NCBI GenBank assembly: GCA_016713865.1
Contig: JADJOG010000001.1
Location: 124,001-188,000, forward strand
Source of the DNA: Flavobacteriales bacterium
GTDB lineage: Bacteria; Bacteroidota; Bacteroidia; Flavobacteriales_F; PHOS-HE28
Direction: 5' to 3'
DNA: 64,000 nt
This document shows, piece by piece, positions 19,690 through 28,373 of this stretch; within the stretch, counting starts at the first letter, position 1, and each line of letters begins with the position of its first letter. The translations under genes and the position numbers were made by a program. Below the pieces are notes generated by a model. The model was given only the letters and a program-made list of their open reading frames with translations. It was not told where the DNA came from and did not search any database.

Positions 19690-20355
19690 ATGAGCGCCTT
19701 CCGAACCATCGCACGACCTGCCTACCGAATGCTGAATGCACTCCTGGGGAAAGCGCGCACCCAGCACAGCTCGGCCATTCCCCGAGTGGAACTCAATGCG
19801 CGGCACATCGCGAACCTGCGGATCGTGCTCAATCGCGACGCCTTCCTTGAAGAATTGCCGAAAGGGGGCATCGTAGCGGAAGCCGGCGTCGATCACGGCG
19901 ACTTCTCTTCGCGCATCCTGACCATCACGAAACCGGATCAGCTGCATCTGATCGATGTTTGGAGCAGCAAGCGCTACCACGGCGGACTCGAGGGCATCGT
20001 TCGCGAACGATTCAAGCAGGAACTCCTTGAGGGCCGTGTGGTCATCAATCTCGGGCTGAGCACCTCGGTGCTCGGCGGCTTCCCGGAGCAATCATTCGAT
20101 TGGATCTACATCGATACGGATCATGGATACAAGGTCACGGCCGAAGAACTCGCCATCGCGCGCACCAAGGTGAAGCGGGGCGGGATCATCGCTGGCCACG
20201 ACTATGTGACTGGGAATTGGGACGGTGGTGTGCGGTACGGCGTAGTGGAGGCCGTGCATGAATTCTGCGTGCGGCACGATTGGGAGCTGATAGTGCTCAC
20301 GCATGAGACCGATCGGCACTTGAGCTTCGCGATACGCGCGATCGAGGCACGCTGA
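19690..20355 (+). CDS. Class I SAM-dependent methyltransferase
   Basis: 221 residues, intact. IVAEAGVDHGDFSSRIL is the glycine-rich motif I, DQLHLIDVWSS supplies the acidic end of the second strand, and FDWIYIDTDHGYKVTAEEL is the DxDH motif typical of Methyltransf_24-like enzymes. GGIIAGHDYVTGNWDG follows, as in cephalosporin hydroxylase or macrocin methyltransferase relatives. Substrate unknown, but glycan-locus context suggests sugar O-methylation. Confidence 0.8.
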   Translation: MSAFRTIARPAYRMLNALLGKARTQHSSAIPRVELNARHIANLRIVLNRDAFLEELPKGGIVAEAGVDHGDFSSRILTITKPDQLHLIDVWSSKRYHGGLEGIVRERFKQELLEGRVVINLGLSTSVLGGFPEQSFDWIYIDTDHGYKVTAEELAIARTKVKRGGIIAGHDYVTGNWDGGVRYGVVEAVHEFCVRHDWELIVLTHETDRHLSFAIRAIEAR

Positions 20356-20375
20356 AGAACAGCGGTGCCTCCCGT

Positions 20376-21102
20376 TCAGAAGAGCTTAGCCCAAACACCG
20401 CGCATCGCGCGCTCCAGATAGGGCTTTGGTCGACGCACCGCCAAAGGGTTCGGCCAGCGGAACTCTATCCAATCATAATCCGGTTCGGTTGCCCATATCC
20501 GATAGCGCTCAAAGCGGTCGAGAAGCAACCGTGCACGGCAAACCGCTCGGCCATGTGCAGAATGGGCAACGATCGATCGACGACCTGAGCTGCTTCGGAT
20601 CCGTTCTGCGCAAGTGCTCCAATGCCTCAGGATCCGGTATGTTGATGCAAACCATTCCACCAGGAGCCAGATGCGCAGCAAGCGTCCGGAACAAACTGTC
20701 ATGCTGCGCTTCCGGGATATGCTCAAGCACATCAGGAAGCACGATGCGATCATACCGGGATGCACTGCTGAAATCCGACATGTCACTCACGCCGAATTCG
20801 ACATGACGGGCCCTCGCCAATCTCAAACGCGCCATCTCCACCGCGGCTGGGCTGATGTCAACCGCGTGCACATGGCCTTGGCTCACCGCCTTCGCCAAGA
20901 GCGAGGTCAAAGTGCCGATACCGCAACCGATCTCCAGCACCTTGTGCGTGGAGCGCATGCCTGATCGTTTCAGGCGACGCATGATGCTGCGATGCCTTTG
21001 ATTGATGCCAACGCGCCGTTGCACATTGGCCGCATGCCCATCATAGAACGCCGCTACATCAACCGCATCCGGCGTTCGAACCGATTCTTGATCAGGCAAC
21101 AT
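20376..21102 (-). CDS. Class I SAM-dependent methyltransferase (two frameshifts)
   Basis: The N-terminal part has VLEIGCGIGTLTSLLAKAV (motif I), HAVDISPAAVEMAR (motif II) and YDRIVLPDVLEHIPEAQH (post-motif II), a UbiE/COQ5-like methyltransferase. After DPKQ the frame changes near 20580 to VVDRSLPILHMAERFAVH, and again near 20530 to LLLDRFERYRIWATEPDYDW, ending VWAKLF. Reconstructed length is about 242 residues. It converges on the preceding methyltransferase gene with 20 bases between stops. Confidence 0.78.
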
Positions 21103-21404
21103 GCTTCGTTGGATTTTCTACTTAGGAACGTCGAATATGAGTTGAATCTCCGATAGTGCTTGTGTTAGATGACATGGAATCCAAATCGACAAGACCGGCA
21201 ATCATGAACTGTGCTCTGCAAAAGAAAACTCGAAGACCTAATATTCAGGATCAAAGAAGACCAGCAGGTCCGGCTCGGTTTGGCTTGGACAGCACAGCAA
21301 TATGTCGAAGATGGCCCAGATGATTTGAGTACGCGGAGCCAGAAACGAAATAGGGGCTACATAATAGCTTTGTATGACAACTCGAACAACAACATGGCAT
21401 CCAA
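21103..21404. other. Intergenic region, mostly featureless
   Basis: About 300 bases between the divergent methyltransferase (minus) and kelch gene (plus). It is visibly less GC-rich than its surroundings. No conserved protein frame, RNA hairpin or repeat was recognised. A TAGCTTTG box at 21365-21372 is the only promoter-like element seen. Confidence 0.5.
21365..21372 (+). promoter_or_regulatory. Putative -7 box (TAGCTTTG) of the kelch gene
   Basis: TAGCTTTG is an exact TAnnTTTG match about 32 bases before the kelch reading frame. No convincing TTTG -33 element was found at the right distance. Confidence 0.42.
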
Positions 21405-22607
21405 TTGCTCTTCTACCTACTCGCAATCGGCTTGTCGTTTCCAGCCGACACTATTGCCCAAGCCTACGCCTGGGAATCCCGATCGCCCATGCCTTCTCCT
21501 CGTTGGGGCTCCGGCACCTTCGTCACCAACGGCCTGGCCTTCGTGGTTGGAGGAAGGAGCAATGGGATCGACTACCCGCAGATGTGGGCGTACGACCCGA
21601 TCACTAACACATGGGCGCCAAAAGCGGAATTCCCTGGCACCCCACGACGCCTTGCCACCGTATTCGCGACCAATGGCAAGGGTTACTATGGTTGCGGAAT
21701 CACTGGTTCGGGCACCTTCCTGAGTGACTTCTGGGAGTATGATCCGGTAGCGAACACTTGGACACAAAAAGCAAACTTCCCGCCCGGACAGCGCTACAAC
21801 ACGTGGCAGTTCGTCTTGAACGGAATTGCCTACGTGGGTGGTGGCAACAGTGCTGGCGCGAGCGGTCCTTTCCACGCCGATGCTTTCAAGTATGACCCGA
21901 ACACCGATACTTGGTCAACCGCTGCTGCCATCCCCGATCAAGGAAGGCATGGAGCCGTTGGCTTTACTATGAACGGGAAGGGCTACGTCGTTGGGGGCCG
22001 TGAGAACAGCCTCAACTTCGTGCAGGACCTTTGGTCGTTCGATCCGACCTCGAATGCATGGTCTGCCATGACACCATTCCCAGGTGCTCCGCGCTCTTCG
22101 CCACTTGCCTTCGTGTATTGCAACGATGCAGTGGTGGGCTGCGGACGCGATGGATCAGTTAATCACCATGATGCTTGGGCGTACAGCGCTATGACCAACT
22201 CATGGTCTCAAATTCCTTCCTATCCGGGTGCCACGGCAATGGCTGGCACCAGCTTCTCAATCGGCAATCGAGCGTATGGGGGCTTGGGCTGGGACCTTAC
22301 CACCGACCTGAGCCACGCCGACTTGTGGGAACTGATTAAACCGGGAAACGTCTCTGTAGCCGAACAGATCACTGCAACGAACATCCTCATTTCGCCCAAT
22401 CCAGCTGGCAGGGATGGCTTCCGCATTGAATCACGAGCAAGTGGCTTCATCAATGCCAGTCTCCTTACGTGCGATGGGCGTATGCTTGATAATTGGCACT
22501 TCCAGCAAACGTTTCATGTACCCACCGATCAACTGGAAAAGGGAGCCTATCTGATTACTTGGATCCAAGGCGAGACAAAGGGCACTGCGCGCATCATCAT
22601 TCACTAG
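21405..22607 (+). CDS. Kelch-repeat protein with T9SS C-terminal sorting domain
   Basis: About 400 residues. After a signal peptide (LLAIGLSFPADTIAQ), six kelch-type blades are visible, each with a pattern such as MWAYDPITNTWAPKAEFPG, FWEYDPVANTWTQKANFPPG and LWSFDPTSNAWSAMTPFPGAP, with GG pairs between. The C-terminus (ILISPNPAGRDGF to GAYLITWIQGE) is a type A T9SS sorting domain, so the product is probably exported and anchored or released at the surface. The start is unclear: TTG 21405 is the in-frame codon, but ATG 21374 or 21394 would need an indel. Confidence 0.85.
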   Translation: MLFYLLAIGLSFPADTIAQAYAWESRSPMPSPRWGSGTFVTNGLAFVVGGRSNGIDYPQMWAYDPITNTWAPKAEFPGTPRRLATVFATNGKGYYGCGITGSGTFLSDFWEYDPVANTWTQKANFPPGQRYNTWQFVLNGIAYVGGGNSAGASGPFHADAFKYDPNTDTWSTAAAIPDQGRHGAVGFTMNGKGYVVGGRENSLNFVQDLWSFDPTSNAWSAMTPFPGAPRSSPLAFVYCNDAVVGCGRDGSVNHHDAWAYSAMTNSWSQIPSYPGATAMAGTSFSIGNRAYGGLGWDLTTDLSHADLWELIKPGNVSVAEQITATNILISPNPAGRDGFRIESRASGFINASLLTCDGRMLDNWHFQQTFHVPTDQLEKGAYLITWIQGETKGTARIIIH

Positions 22608-23745
22608 CGCCTCACCTTCACCACCATCGCCTCCACCTCCTTCAGCAGGCCAAGCGCATACGCAGGCAGACCAAAGAGCACGCACACAAGGACGGCGCGC
22701 AAAGCCAGATCGATCAATGGAGTTCCGGTCAGCGGCACCCAAGGCATCACGTAAATGATGGCCAGCATGATGCCCAGCACCATCAGGAAGCGCGCATCGA
22801 AGGGCCAAAGGCGGTACTTGTGCCAGAGGAACCAGGTGCGCACGATGTTCACCGCCGTGAGTGAGATGAAAGTTGCCCACGCAGCGCCTTGCAGGCCCAT
22901 GCGGAGGATGAGCACGTAGTTGAGCGTGAAGTTAAGGGCCACCATGGTGAGGCTGCTGATCGCATCGAGCCAATAGCTGCGCGACATGCTGATGATGGAC
23001 CAGCTGAGCCCCAAACTCCCGCTGAGCAGATAGGCCGCACCGATGATGACGGCCACTTGCGCCGCACCGGCGTACGTGGAGGGTAGCAACTGGAAGAAAT
23101 CGCCGAGGCCCGTAGCCATAAGGCTGAAGAGCAGCGCGCTCGCGAGCCATTGCACGAAGGCGCTCCGCTTGTACAGCTCCGATACCATGGCGCGGTCGTC
23201 GCGCTTCCAGGCATCGGCCAGCAGCGGCGCGGCCACTTGCTGCAAAGCCCGTCCGGGCGCGGCGATCACGCTGCCGAAGTAGAATGCTACGGCATATTGC
23301 GCCACGTAGATCAAGGCCTTATCGCCGAGCAGCGCACCGATCATCATCTGATCCATGTTGCCTAGGATGATGCCCGCGACACTCGCCGAGAACGTGAATA
23401 CCGTGTAGCTGGCCATGCTCCGGCGCAAGCGCTTCGGCAGCCAACGCTCCTTCCACCCGAGCTGGAAATTCCCTGTGCGCTTCAGGTCGAGCACCAGTGC
23501 CAGCGTGCAGAGCAGGAATACCAGCGTATACAGAAGCATGAAGGTGCCGAACGGCAGTTGTTCTCGGCGCCCAGCTGCGCCACTTGCGCCGCGATGGTGG
23601 CTATGGATACGAGGAGGCGCGTGAGGCCGAACTCCTCGGCGGCGAGCACGCGTGGATACAGCAGCACCACATTCACGAAGCCGAGGCCGATACCGAAGTA
23701 CGCCAGCAGCGTGTTCAGAGTGGCTTGGCGCGCAACAATGCCCAT
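22604..23745 (-). CDS. Polysaccharide flippase, central segment missing
   Basis: A Wzx/PST-type flippase. The N-terminus (MGIVARQATLNTLLAYFGIG to IAAQVAQLGAENN) is a classic start. It then jumps near 23555, with a frame change, to LPFGTFMLLYTLVFLLCTLA. Compared with full-length relatives of about 480-500 residues, some 110-130 residues of early membrane helices are absent. The C-terminal half is complete, with the family signatures MDQMMIGALLG, APGRALQQVAAPLLADAWK and SGSLGLSWSIISMSR. As written it could not fold normally. A TACTTTCGC box precedes ATG 23745. Confidence 0.75.
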
Positions 23746-23750
23746 GTGCG

Positions 23751-23759
23751 GCGAAAGTA
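23751..23759 (-). promoter_or_regulatory. Putative -7 box (TACTTTCGC)
   Basis: TACTTTCGC on the minus strand ends 5 bases before ATG 23745, an exact TAnnTTYGC match. It lies in the 23-base gap after the upstream gene, so the flippase may have its own promoter. Confidence 0.42.
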
Positions 23760-23768
23760 GGCGCGCGC

Positions 23769-25052
23769 TCAGGAGCGCAAGGCCACTTGGTCCAGCAGGC
23801 GCGCCATCTCGCCAGCCAGAACGCGGCGATCGTAGCGTGCATCGGCGGCGCCCGCTGAAGGCGCATCGAACAAGGCACGCACGCGCTGGGCATCGCTGGC
23901 GGATGGCTCAGGTGCGATCAGCAAATGATCGCCCAGCACGCGCGCCACATCGCCATCGCGTGGACCCACAGCCAGTATGGGCCTGCCGGTGCTCAGGTAT
24001 TCATACAGCTTGGTGGGCAGGATGCCGAGCTGATTGGCGGTGGTGTTGATCGGCAGCAAGAGCACGCGCGCCATGGCGATCCCGCGCATCGCCTCGGCGC
24101 GCGTCAATCGCCCCATGCGCTCTACATGAGCGCCCAGCCCGGCGGCATTCACGCTCGCCAGCACGTTGGCATCAACCGGACCGATGAAGCGCAGCACGAA
24201 ACGTTCGGCGAAGGCCTTGTCGCTCGCGCAGAGCTGGGCCAGCAGCTTCCAAAGGCCCGGCTGATCGCGCGTTGGGCTCATGCTCCCACTGTGTACAAGG
24301 GAATACCGCTCGTCAACCGATTCGGTGGTGGCGGGCAGGTCGGCGCGATCGTAGCCGTTGGTTATCACGCGCACGTTCTTCGCGCCAAGCGCCTCGAGGT
24401 CCTTGGCCCAGTGCCAACTCACTGAAACAACTTGATCAGCCCGCGAGAGCACTTCCCGCTCCATGCGGCGATGCCTGCGATCGGCCCAATCGGTAAGACT
24501 CAGCAGATGATAGTAGTCGATACCCGTCCATGGATCGCGGAAATCGGCGATCCACTTCACGCCAAGCGAGCGCTTGAGGCCCAAGCCGATCAAGTGCATG
24601 CTGTGCGGGGGACCGGTGGTCACCACAGCATCAACCGGATGGTCGCGCAGGTATTGCCTCAGATGCCTGACAGAAGGCCTCACCCACCACACGCGCGCAT
24701 CGGGCACGAAGAAGTTGCTGCGTACCCACAACGCGAATCGCTCTTTCCAACCCGGCGCGTTGCTGCCTTCCTCTTTGAGGAATGCGGTCTGGATGCGTTC
24801 ATCCTTCGCTCTGCCCGTGAACCGCTTGTATAGGCTGAATGGCTCCGTGATCGGCCGCTTGATCACCTCAAGGTCCGGTGCCACATCACGCAGCAAGCCT
24901 TCATCAACCGCAGACATCTCAGGATTGGCAGGCGTGTACACCACCGGCTGCCAACCGTGCTCCGGCAGGTACTTGCACATCTTCAACCAACGCTGGCCGC
25001 CAACTCCGCCATTGGGTGGCCAGTAGTAGGTGATGATGAGCACGCGCTTCAT
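23769..25052 (-). CDS. Glycosyltransferase family 4
   Basis: 427 residues, intact. The N-terminus (RVLIITYYWPPNGGVGGQRW) is the glycine-rich donor-side loop of GT4. VVTTGPPHSMHLIGL and WIADFRDPWTGIDYY follow, a pattern typical of Bacteroidota GT4 enzymes. The C-terminal half has SLVHSGSMSPTRDQPGL, LRFIGPVD and QLGILPTKLYEYLSTGRPIL, with E before the acceptor loop. It starts 7 bases after the YfhO stop, so they are likely co-transcribed. Confidence 0.88.
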   Translation of the reverse strand: MKRVLIITYYWPPNGGVGGQRWLKMCKYLPEHGWQPVVYTPANPEMSAVDEGLLRDVAPDLEVIKRPITEPFSLYKRFTGRAKDERIQTAFLKEEGSNAPGWKERFALWVRSNFFVPDARVWWVRPSVRHLRQYLRDHPVDAVVTTGPPHSMHLIGLGLKRSLGVKWIADFRDPWTGIDYYHLLSLTDWADRRHRRMEREVLSRADQVVSVSWHWAKDLEALGAKNVRVITNGYDRADLPATTESVDERYSLVHSGSMSPTRDQPGLWKLLAQLCASDKAFAERFVLRFIGPVDANVLASVNAAGLGAHVERMGRLTRAEAMRGIAMARVLLLPINTTANQLGILPTKLYEYLSTGRPILAVGPRDGDVARVLGDHLLIAPEPSASDAQRVRALFDAPSAGAADARYDRRVLAGEMARLLDQVALRS

Positions 25053-25059
25053 CGCGCCA

Positions 25060-27924
25060 TCAAGCCTTCAATGCCTTGCGCGCCTCCATGCCCAGCATGC
25101 CCAGCGCGAAGAGCAGCACCAATACCGATGCTGCGAGCATCACCGGTCGCGCTTTCGCTGCCGTGCGTCCTTGCACCTTGAAGGTGATGGCGTGCGCTCC
25201 GGCCGGTACGCGCATGCCGCGAAGCACATAGTTCACACGGCCATGCGGCACGGGCTGGTCGTCGATGTAAGCCTGCCAATCGGGACCGTACCAGATGGCG
25301 CTGAAGACCACGAATCCTCCATGCTCCGATCGCACGCTGTAGTTGAGTTGATCGGTGGCGTAGCTATCGAGGGTTACCGTGGCCGCGGGATCCGCAACGA
25401 TCGCCCCTTCGCCTAATTCCGTCTTGAAGCGTTCATCGGCGATGGCCGTGCGCGCCGGATCGATCGCGCCAAGCGCGGTGATCTCCTCGTCGGCATTCTT
25501 CACCCAGCGCAGGTCATCGACGAACCAGGCGCTGCCGAGCGCATTCGTGTTCATCAGCGGCGGACGCTCATTGCTGTAGATGAGGTAGCGCGTGTTCAGC
25601 ATGTTCAGCGCACCTTCTTTCGCGAGCGCGCTATCGATCCGCTCCATGGTGGCGCCCGGACCGAATTGCTCGCCCACGCGCATGATGGCCGGACGCAAGT
25701 GGAACTCGATGAGCTCTTGGTAACGCTTCAGCTTGGCGCCGTGGTAGCCGCCAACGCTCTTATGGAAGTAGCTCACGCGCGAGTCATTGAAGGGATCGCC
25801 CAACCAGAGCACGCGGTAATCGGTGGCTCGGCGCAATGCCGCGTAACGTTCCATCTCCTCCTCCTCTTTCGCAACCAGCTTGCTCATGCCCCTTGCACCG
25901 CTCCGCGCTTGCTTCATGCGATCCAGGCCGGCACGGAAGAGCTCTTCTGCTTTCGGATTCCATTCCTGCTGCGCGATGGCCAGGTCAGCAGCATTCGGCT
26001 TGTGCGGGATCGCATTGGATCTTTCATCCTCCCAACCCACATACTTGCCCTTCTCCTTCTCGTTGTTCACGTAGCGCTTATCAACCGTCCATTGATCCGC
26101 GACGATCAACAAGCCTAAAGCAGCGATGCCCATGCCCACCGGGAGCTTGCGCTTGCCCAGCAGCCAGATGACCAATGCGCCCACGAGAACGAACCCGAGG
26201 CTGCGCCATGCATCGGCGCTGAGCACGCCGGCGCGGTAATCCTTCAAGCCTTCCACCAACGCGAGCACATCTGTCTCTGGCGCCGTCCCCGAAGCCATTC
26301 GCGCATCGAACTTGGCGCGTTCGCCATCGCTGAGCAGATTGAAGAGGCTCGGGAAGAGCGCGATCACGAGGATGATGGCCACGAGGCTTCCGGAAGTGAG
26401 CAGGAAGCGGCGCTCCTTGAGCTTGTCCCATGCGCCTTCGCGCAGCATGCGATCGAGCCAGAGGATGCCGAGCACGGGCACGGCCAATTCGACGATCACG
26501 AGTATGATGGTGACCGCGCGGAACTTGCTGTAGCCTGGCACATGATCAAGGAAGAAATCGGTGAGCGGCATCAGGTTGCGGCCCCAGCTGAGCATGAGCG
26601 TGAGCACCAGCGTGGCGAAGAGCGCATACACCAGGGTGTCGCGCATGGCCCAGAGTCCTGCCGCCAACCAGATGATCACTAGCCCGCCCATGACCACGCT
26701 CGCCGACATGCCCATGAAGGTGGAAGCACCCATTGCATCATCGCGCACGGCGTTGTTCTCAATCGCGATCAGCAGCAGCATGAGCAGCGCCCCACCGAGC
26801 ATCCACCAGCTCTCGCGGCCTTCGCGGCTGGCAGCCATGAGCAACAGCAGCAGCATGGCGATCGCGCCCACATACACCGGCCCGGAAGTGCCGGGCTGAT
26901 CACCCCAATAGGCATTCACATAACTCCCTTCCTGGTACTCCTTCATCACCGCGCTGCGGAATGCGGCAGGCTGCAACTGGCGGAAATCCTCCTGACTCTG
27001 GATGATCGATGCGGAGCCTCCGCCCTTCGCATTGGGGATAAGCAAGGTGAAGCTCTCCTGCTTGCCGTAGCTCCAACCGGTCACGTAATCGCGATCGAGC
27101 CCGTTGGTCTGATTGCTCGCAGCGGAAGCGCCATCGGCCTGAATGGTGAGTTCGCTTTTGCCGCGCGTTGAATGCGAACCATACTCGACGGTGGTCCAAA
27201 GCACGCCCATGTTGCAAGCCAGTGCCAACAGAACCGCGCCGAGACCCAGTGCGCCACGAACGGCCAAGCCAGCGATCTCCTTCTCCCGCATCGCGCGCAC
27301 GGCTTCAGCAGCAGCGTAAAGCACCAGCACGAAGCCGAGGTAATAGGTCACCTGCACGTGGTTCATCATCACTTCCAGGCCGAGGAAGAGCGCGAGCAGC
27401 GATGCGCCCAGGAGCTTATTGCCACGCAGCAAAAAATGCAGCGCGCCCAGCACCATGGGCGCGTAACCGATCGCATTCGCCTTGCTGTTGTGGCCCGCCT
27501 CGAGGATGGCGAAGAAGTACGAGCTGAAACCGAAGGCCACGGCACCCACGATGCTGAGCCATGGATCAACGCGAAGACAGCGCAGCAGGATGTACATGCC
27601 CAACAGGTACAAGAAGAGGAAGCTCATGGGCCTGGGCAGGAACCCATGGAAGGCATCATCGGCGAAACGCAGCAGATTCTGCGGCCACAGCACGGTGATC
27701 TGGTATGCGGGCATGCCGCTGAACATGCTGCCCGTCCACAAGGGATCCTCTCCCGTGGCATCGCGGTGCTCCACGATCTCCTGGGCCATGCCCTGCCAGT
27801 TCTTCAGATCGCTTTGCTTCAGTCGCTTGCCTTCCAGCGCGGGGCTGAAATAGATGATGCTGAGCGCATAGAACACGGCCAGTGCCGCCATCACGGGCAG
27901 CAGCTTCTTCAGGATCGGCTTCAT
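25060..27924 (-). CDS. YfhO family multi-pass membrane protein
   Basis: 954 residues. It has about 13 membrane helices, a large extracytoplasmic insert in the first half, and a soluble C-terminal region before a last helix. The start has WQGMAQEIVEHRDATGEDPL and SGMPAYQITVLWPQNLL, and LEAGHNSKANAIGYAP follows, all typical of YfhO of Bacteroidota, related to GT-C glycosyltransferases. The C-terminal block YGPDWQAYIDDQPV with LRGMRVPAGAHAITF is also family-typical. It probably glycosylates a cell-envelope polymer using a lipid-linked sugar. ATG 27924 is chosen because the upstream frame is unconserved. Confidence 0.9.
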   Translation of the reverse strand: MKPILKKLLPVMAALAVFYALSIIYFSPALEGKRLKQSDLKNWQGMAQEIVEHRDATGEDPLWTGSMFSGMPAYQITVLWPQNLLRFADDAFHGFLPRPMSFLFLYLLGMYILLRCLRVDPWLSIVGAVAFGFSSYFFAILEAGHNSKANAIGYAPMVLGALHFLLRGNKLLGASLLALFLGLEVMMNHVQVTYYLGFVLVLYAAAEAVRAMREKEIAGLAVRGALGLGAVLLALACNMGVLWTTVEYGSHSTRGKSELTIQADGASAASNQTNGLDRDYVTGWSYGKQESFTLLIPNAKGGGSASIIQSQEDFRQLQPAAFRSAVMKEYQEGSYVNAYWGDQPGTSGPVYVGAIAMLLLLLMAASREGRESWWMLGGALLMLLLIAIENNAVRDDAMGASTFMGMSASVVMGGLVIIWLAAGLWAMRDTLVYALFATLVLTLMLSWGRNLMPLTDFFLDHVPGYSKFRAVTIILVIVELAVPVLGILWLDRMLREGAWDKLKERRFLLTSGSLVAIILVIALFPSLFNLLSDGERAKFDARMASGTAPETDVLALVEGLKDYRAGVLSADAWRSLGFVLVGALVIWLLGKRKLPVGMGIAALGLLIVADQWTVDKRYVNNEKEKGKYVGWEDERSNAIPHKPNAADLAIAQQEWNPKAEELFRAGLDRMKQARSGARGMSKLVAKEEEEMERYAALRRATDYRVLWLGDPFNDSRVSYFHKSVGGYHGAKLKRYQELIEFHLRPAIMRVGEQFGPGATMERIDSALAKEGALNMLNTRYLIYSNERPPLMNTNALGSAWFVDDLRWVKNADEEITALGAIDPARTAIADERFKTELGEGAIVADPAATVTLDSYATDQLNYSVRSEHGGFVVFSAIWYGPDWQAYIDDQPVPHGRVNYVLRGMRVPAGAHAITFKVQGRTAAKARPVMLAASVLVLLFALGMLGMEARKALKA

Positions 27925-27937
27925 GCTTGGGAACGGA

Positions 27938-28165
27938 TTACTTGATCTCTTCGAAATCGGCATCGACGATGCGGCCTTGAGGGCTGTTTCCGCCCTTGCC
28001 CTGTGGCACATTCTCAATCCGAACCTCGCCCTTTTTCCTGTCATCGGACGGGCCGTTCGGAGTGGCGGCCTGTTGCCTCCGCATCAACCAGCGCACCACC
28101 AGCCAAATGGCCGCGAGGACGAGGATGGTGCGCACGGCACCATTGAAACTGGCTTCTTCCATCAT
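27938..28165 (-). CDS. DUF4834 family small membrane protein
   Basis: About 75 residues from ATG 28165 (or 28162). One membrane helix (TILVLAAIWLVVRWLM) is followed by a charged tail ending GRIVDADFEEIK, which is the DUF4834 signature. Function is unknown. It lies 13 bases upstream of YfhO, a pairing found in other Bacteroidota. A TACCTTCGC box lies 5 bases before ATG 28165. Confidence 0.83.
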   Translation of the reverse strand: MMEEASFNGAVRTILVLAAIWLVVRWLMRRQQAATPNGPSDDRKKGEVRIENVPQGKGGNSPQGRIVDADFEEIK

Positions 28166-28170
28166 GCGCG

Positions 28171-28179
28171 GCGAAGGTA
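28171..28179 (-). promoter_or_regulatory. Putative -7 box (TACCTTCGC) of the DUF4834-YfhO operon
   Basis: TACCTTCGC followed by CGC on the minus strand. It ends 5 bases before ATG 28165, giving a near-leaderless transcript. The identical 12-base sequence occurs on the opposite strand before the helicase gene. Confidence 0.48.
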
Positions 28180-28347
28180 TTCGCGCTCCGGTTGTGAGCT
28201 TGACCGTGCTTGGATCACCCAAAATGGGCGCTTACGCGGCATGTCCTGAAAGCCGCTGGAGCGATGAATGCCCGCGTCGCCATGCCATGCCTTCAGGCAG
28301 CAGCCGAAGGCACAGTGCTCTTGGAATCGCCCCAAATCGCAGACCCG

Positions 28348-28356
28348 TACCTTCGC
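28348..28356 (+). promoter_or_regulatory. Putative -7 box (TACCTTCGC) of the DEAD-box helicase
   Basis: TACCTTCGCCGC lies 17 bases before ATG 28374. A CTTGG about 23 bases upstream is a weak -33 candidate. Confidence 0.45.
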
Positions 28357-28373
28357 CGCCTTTCCCACTGGCC

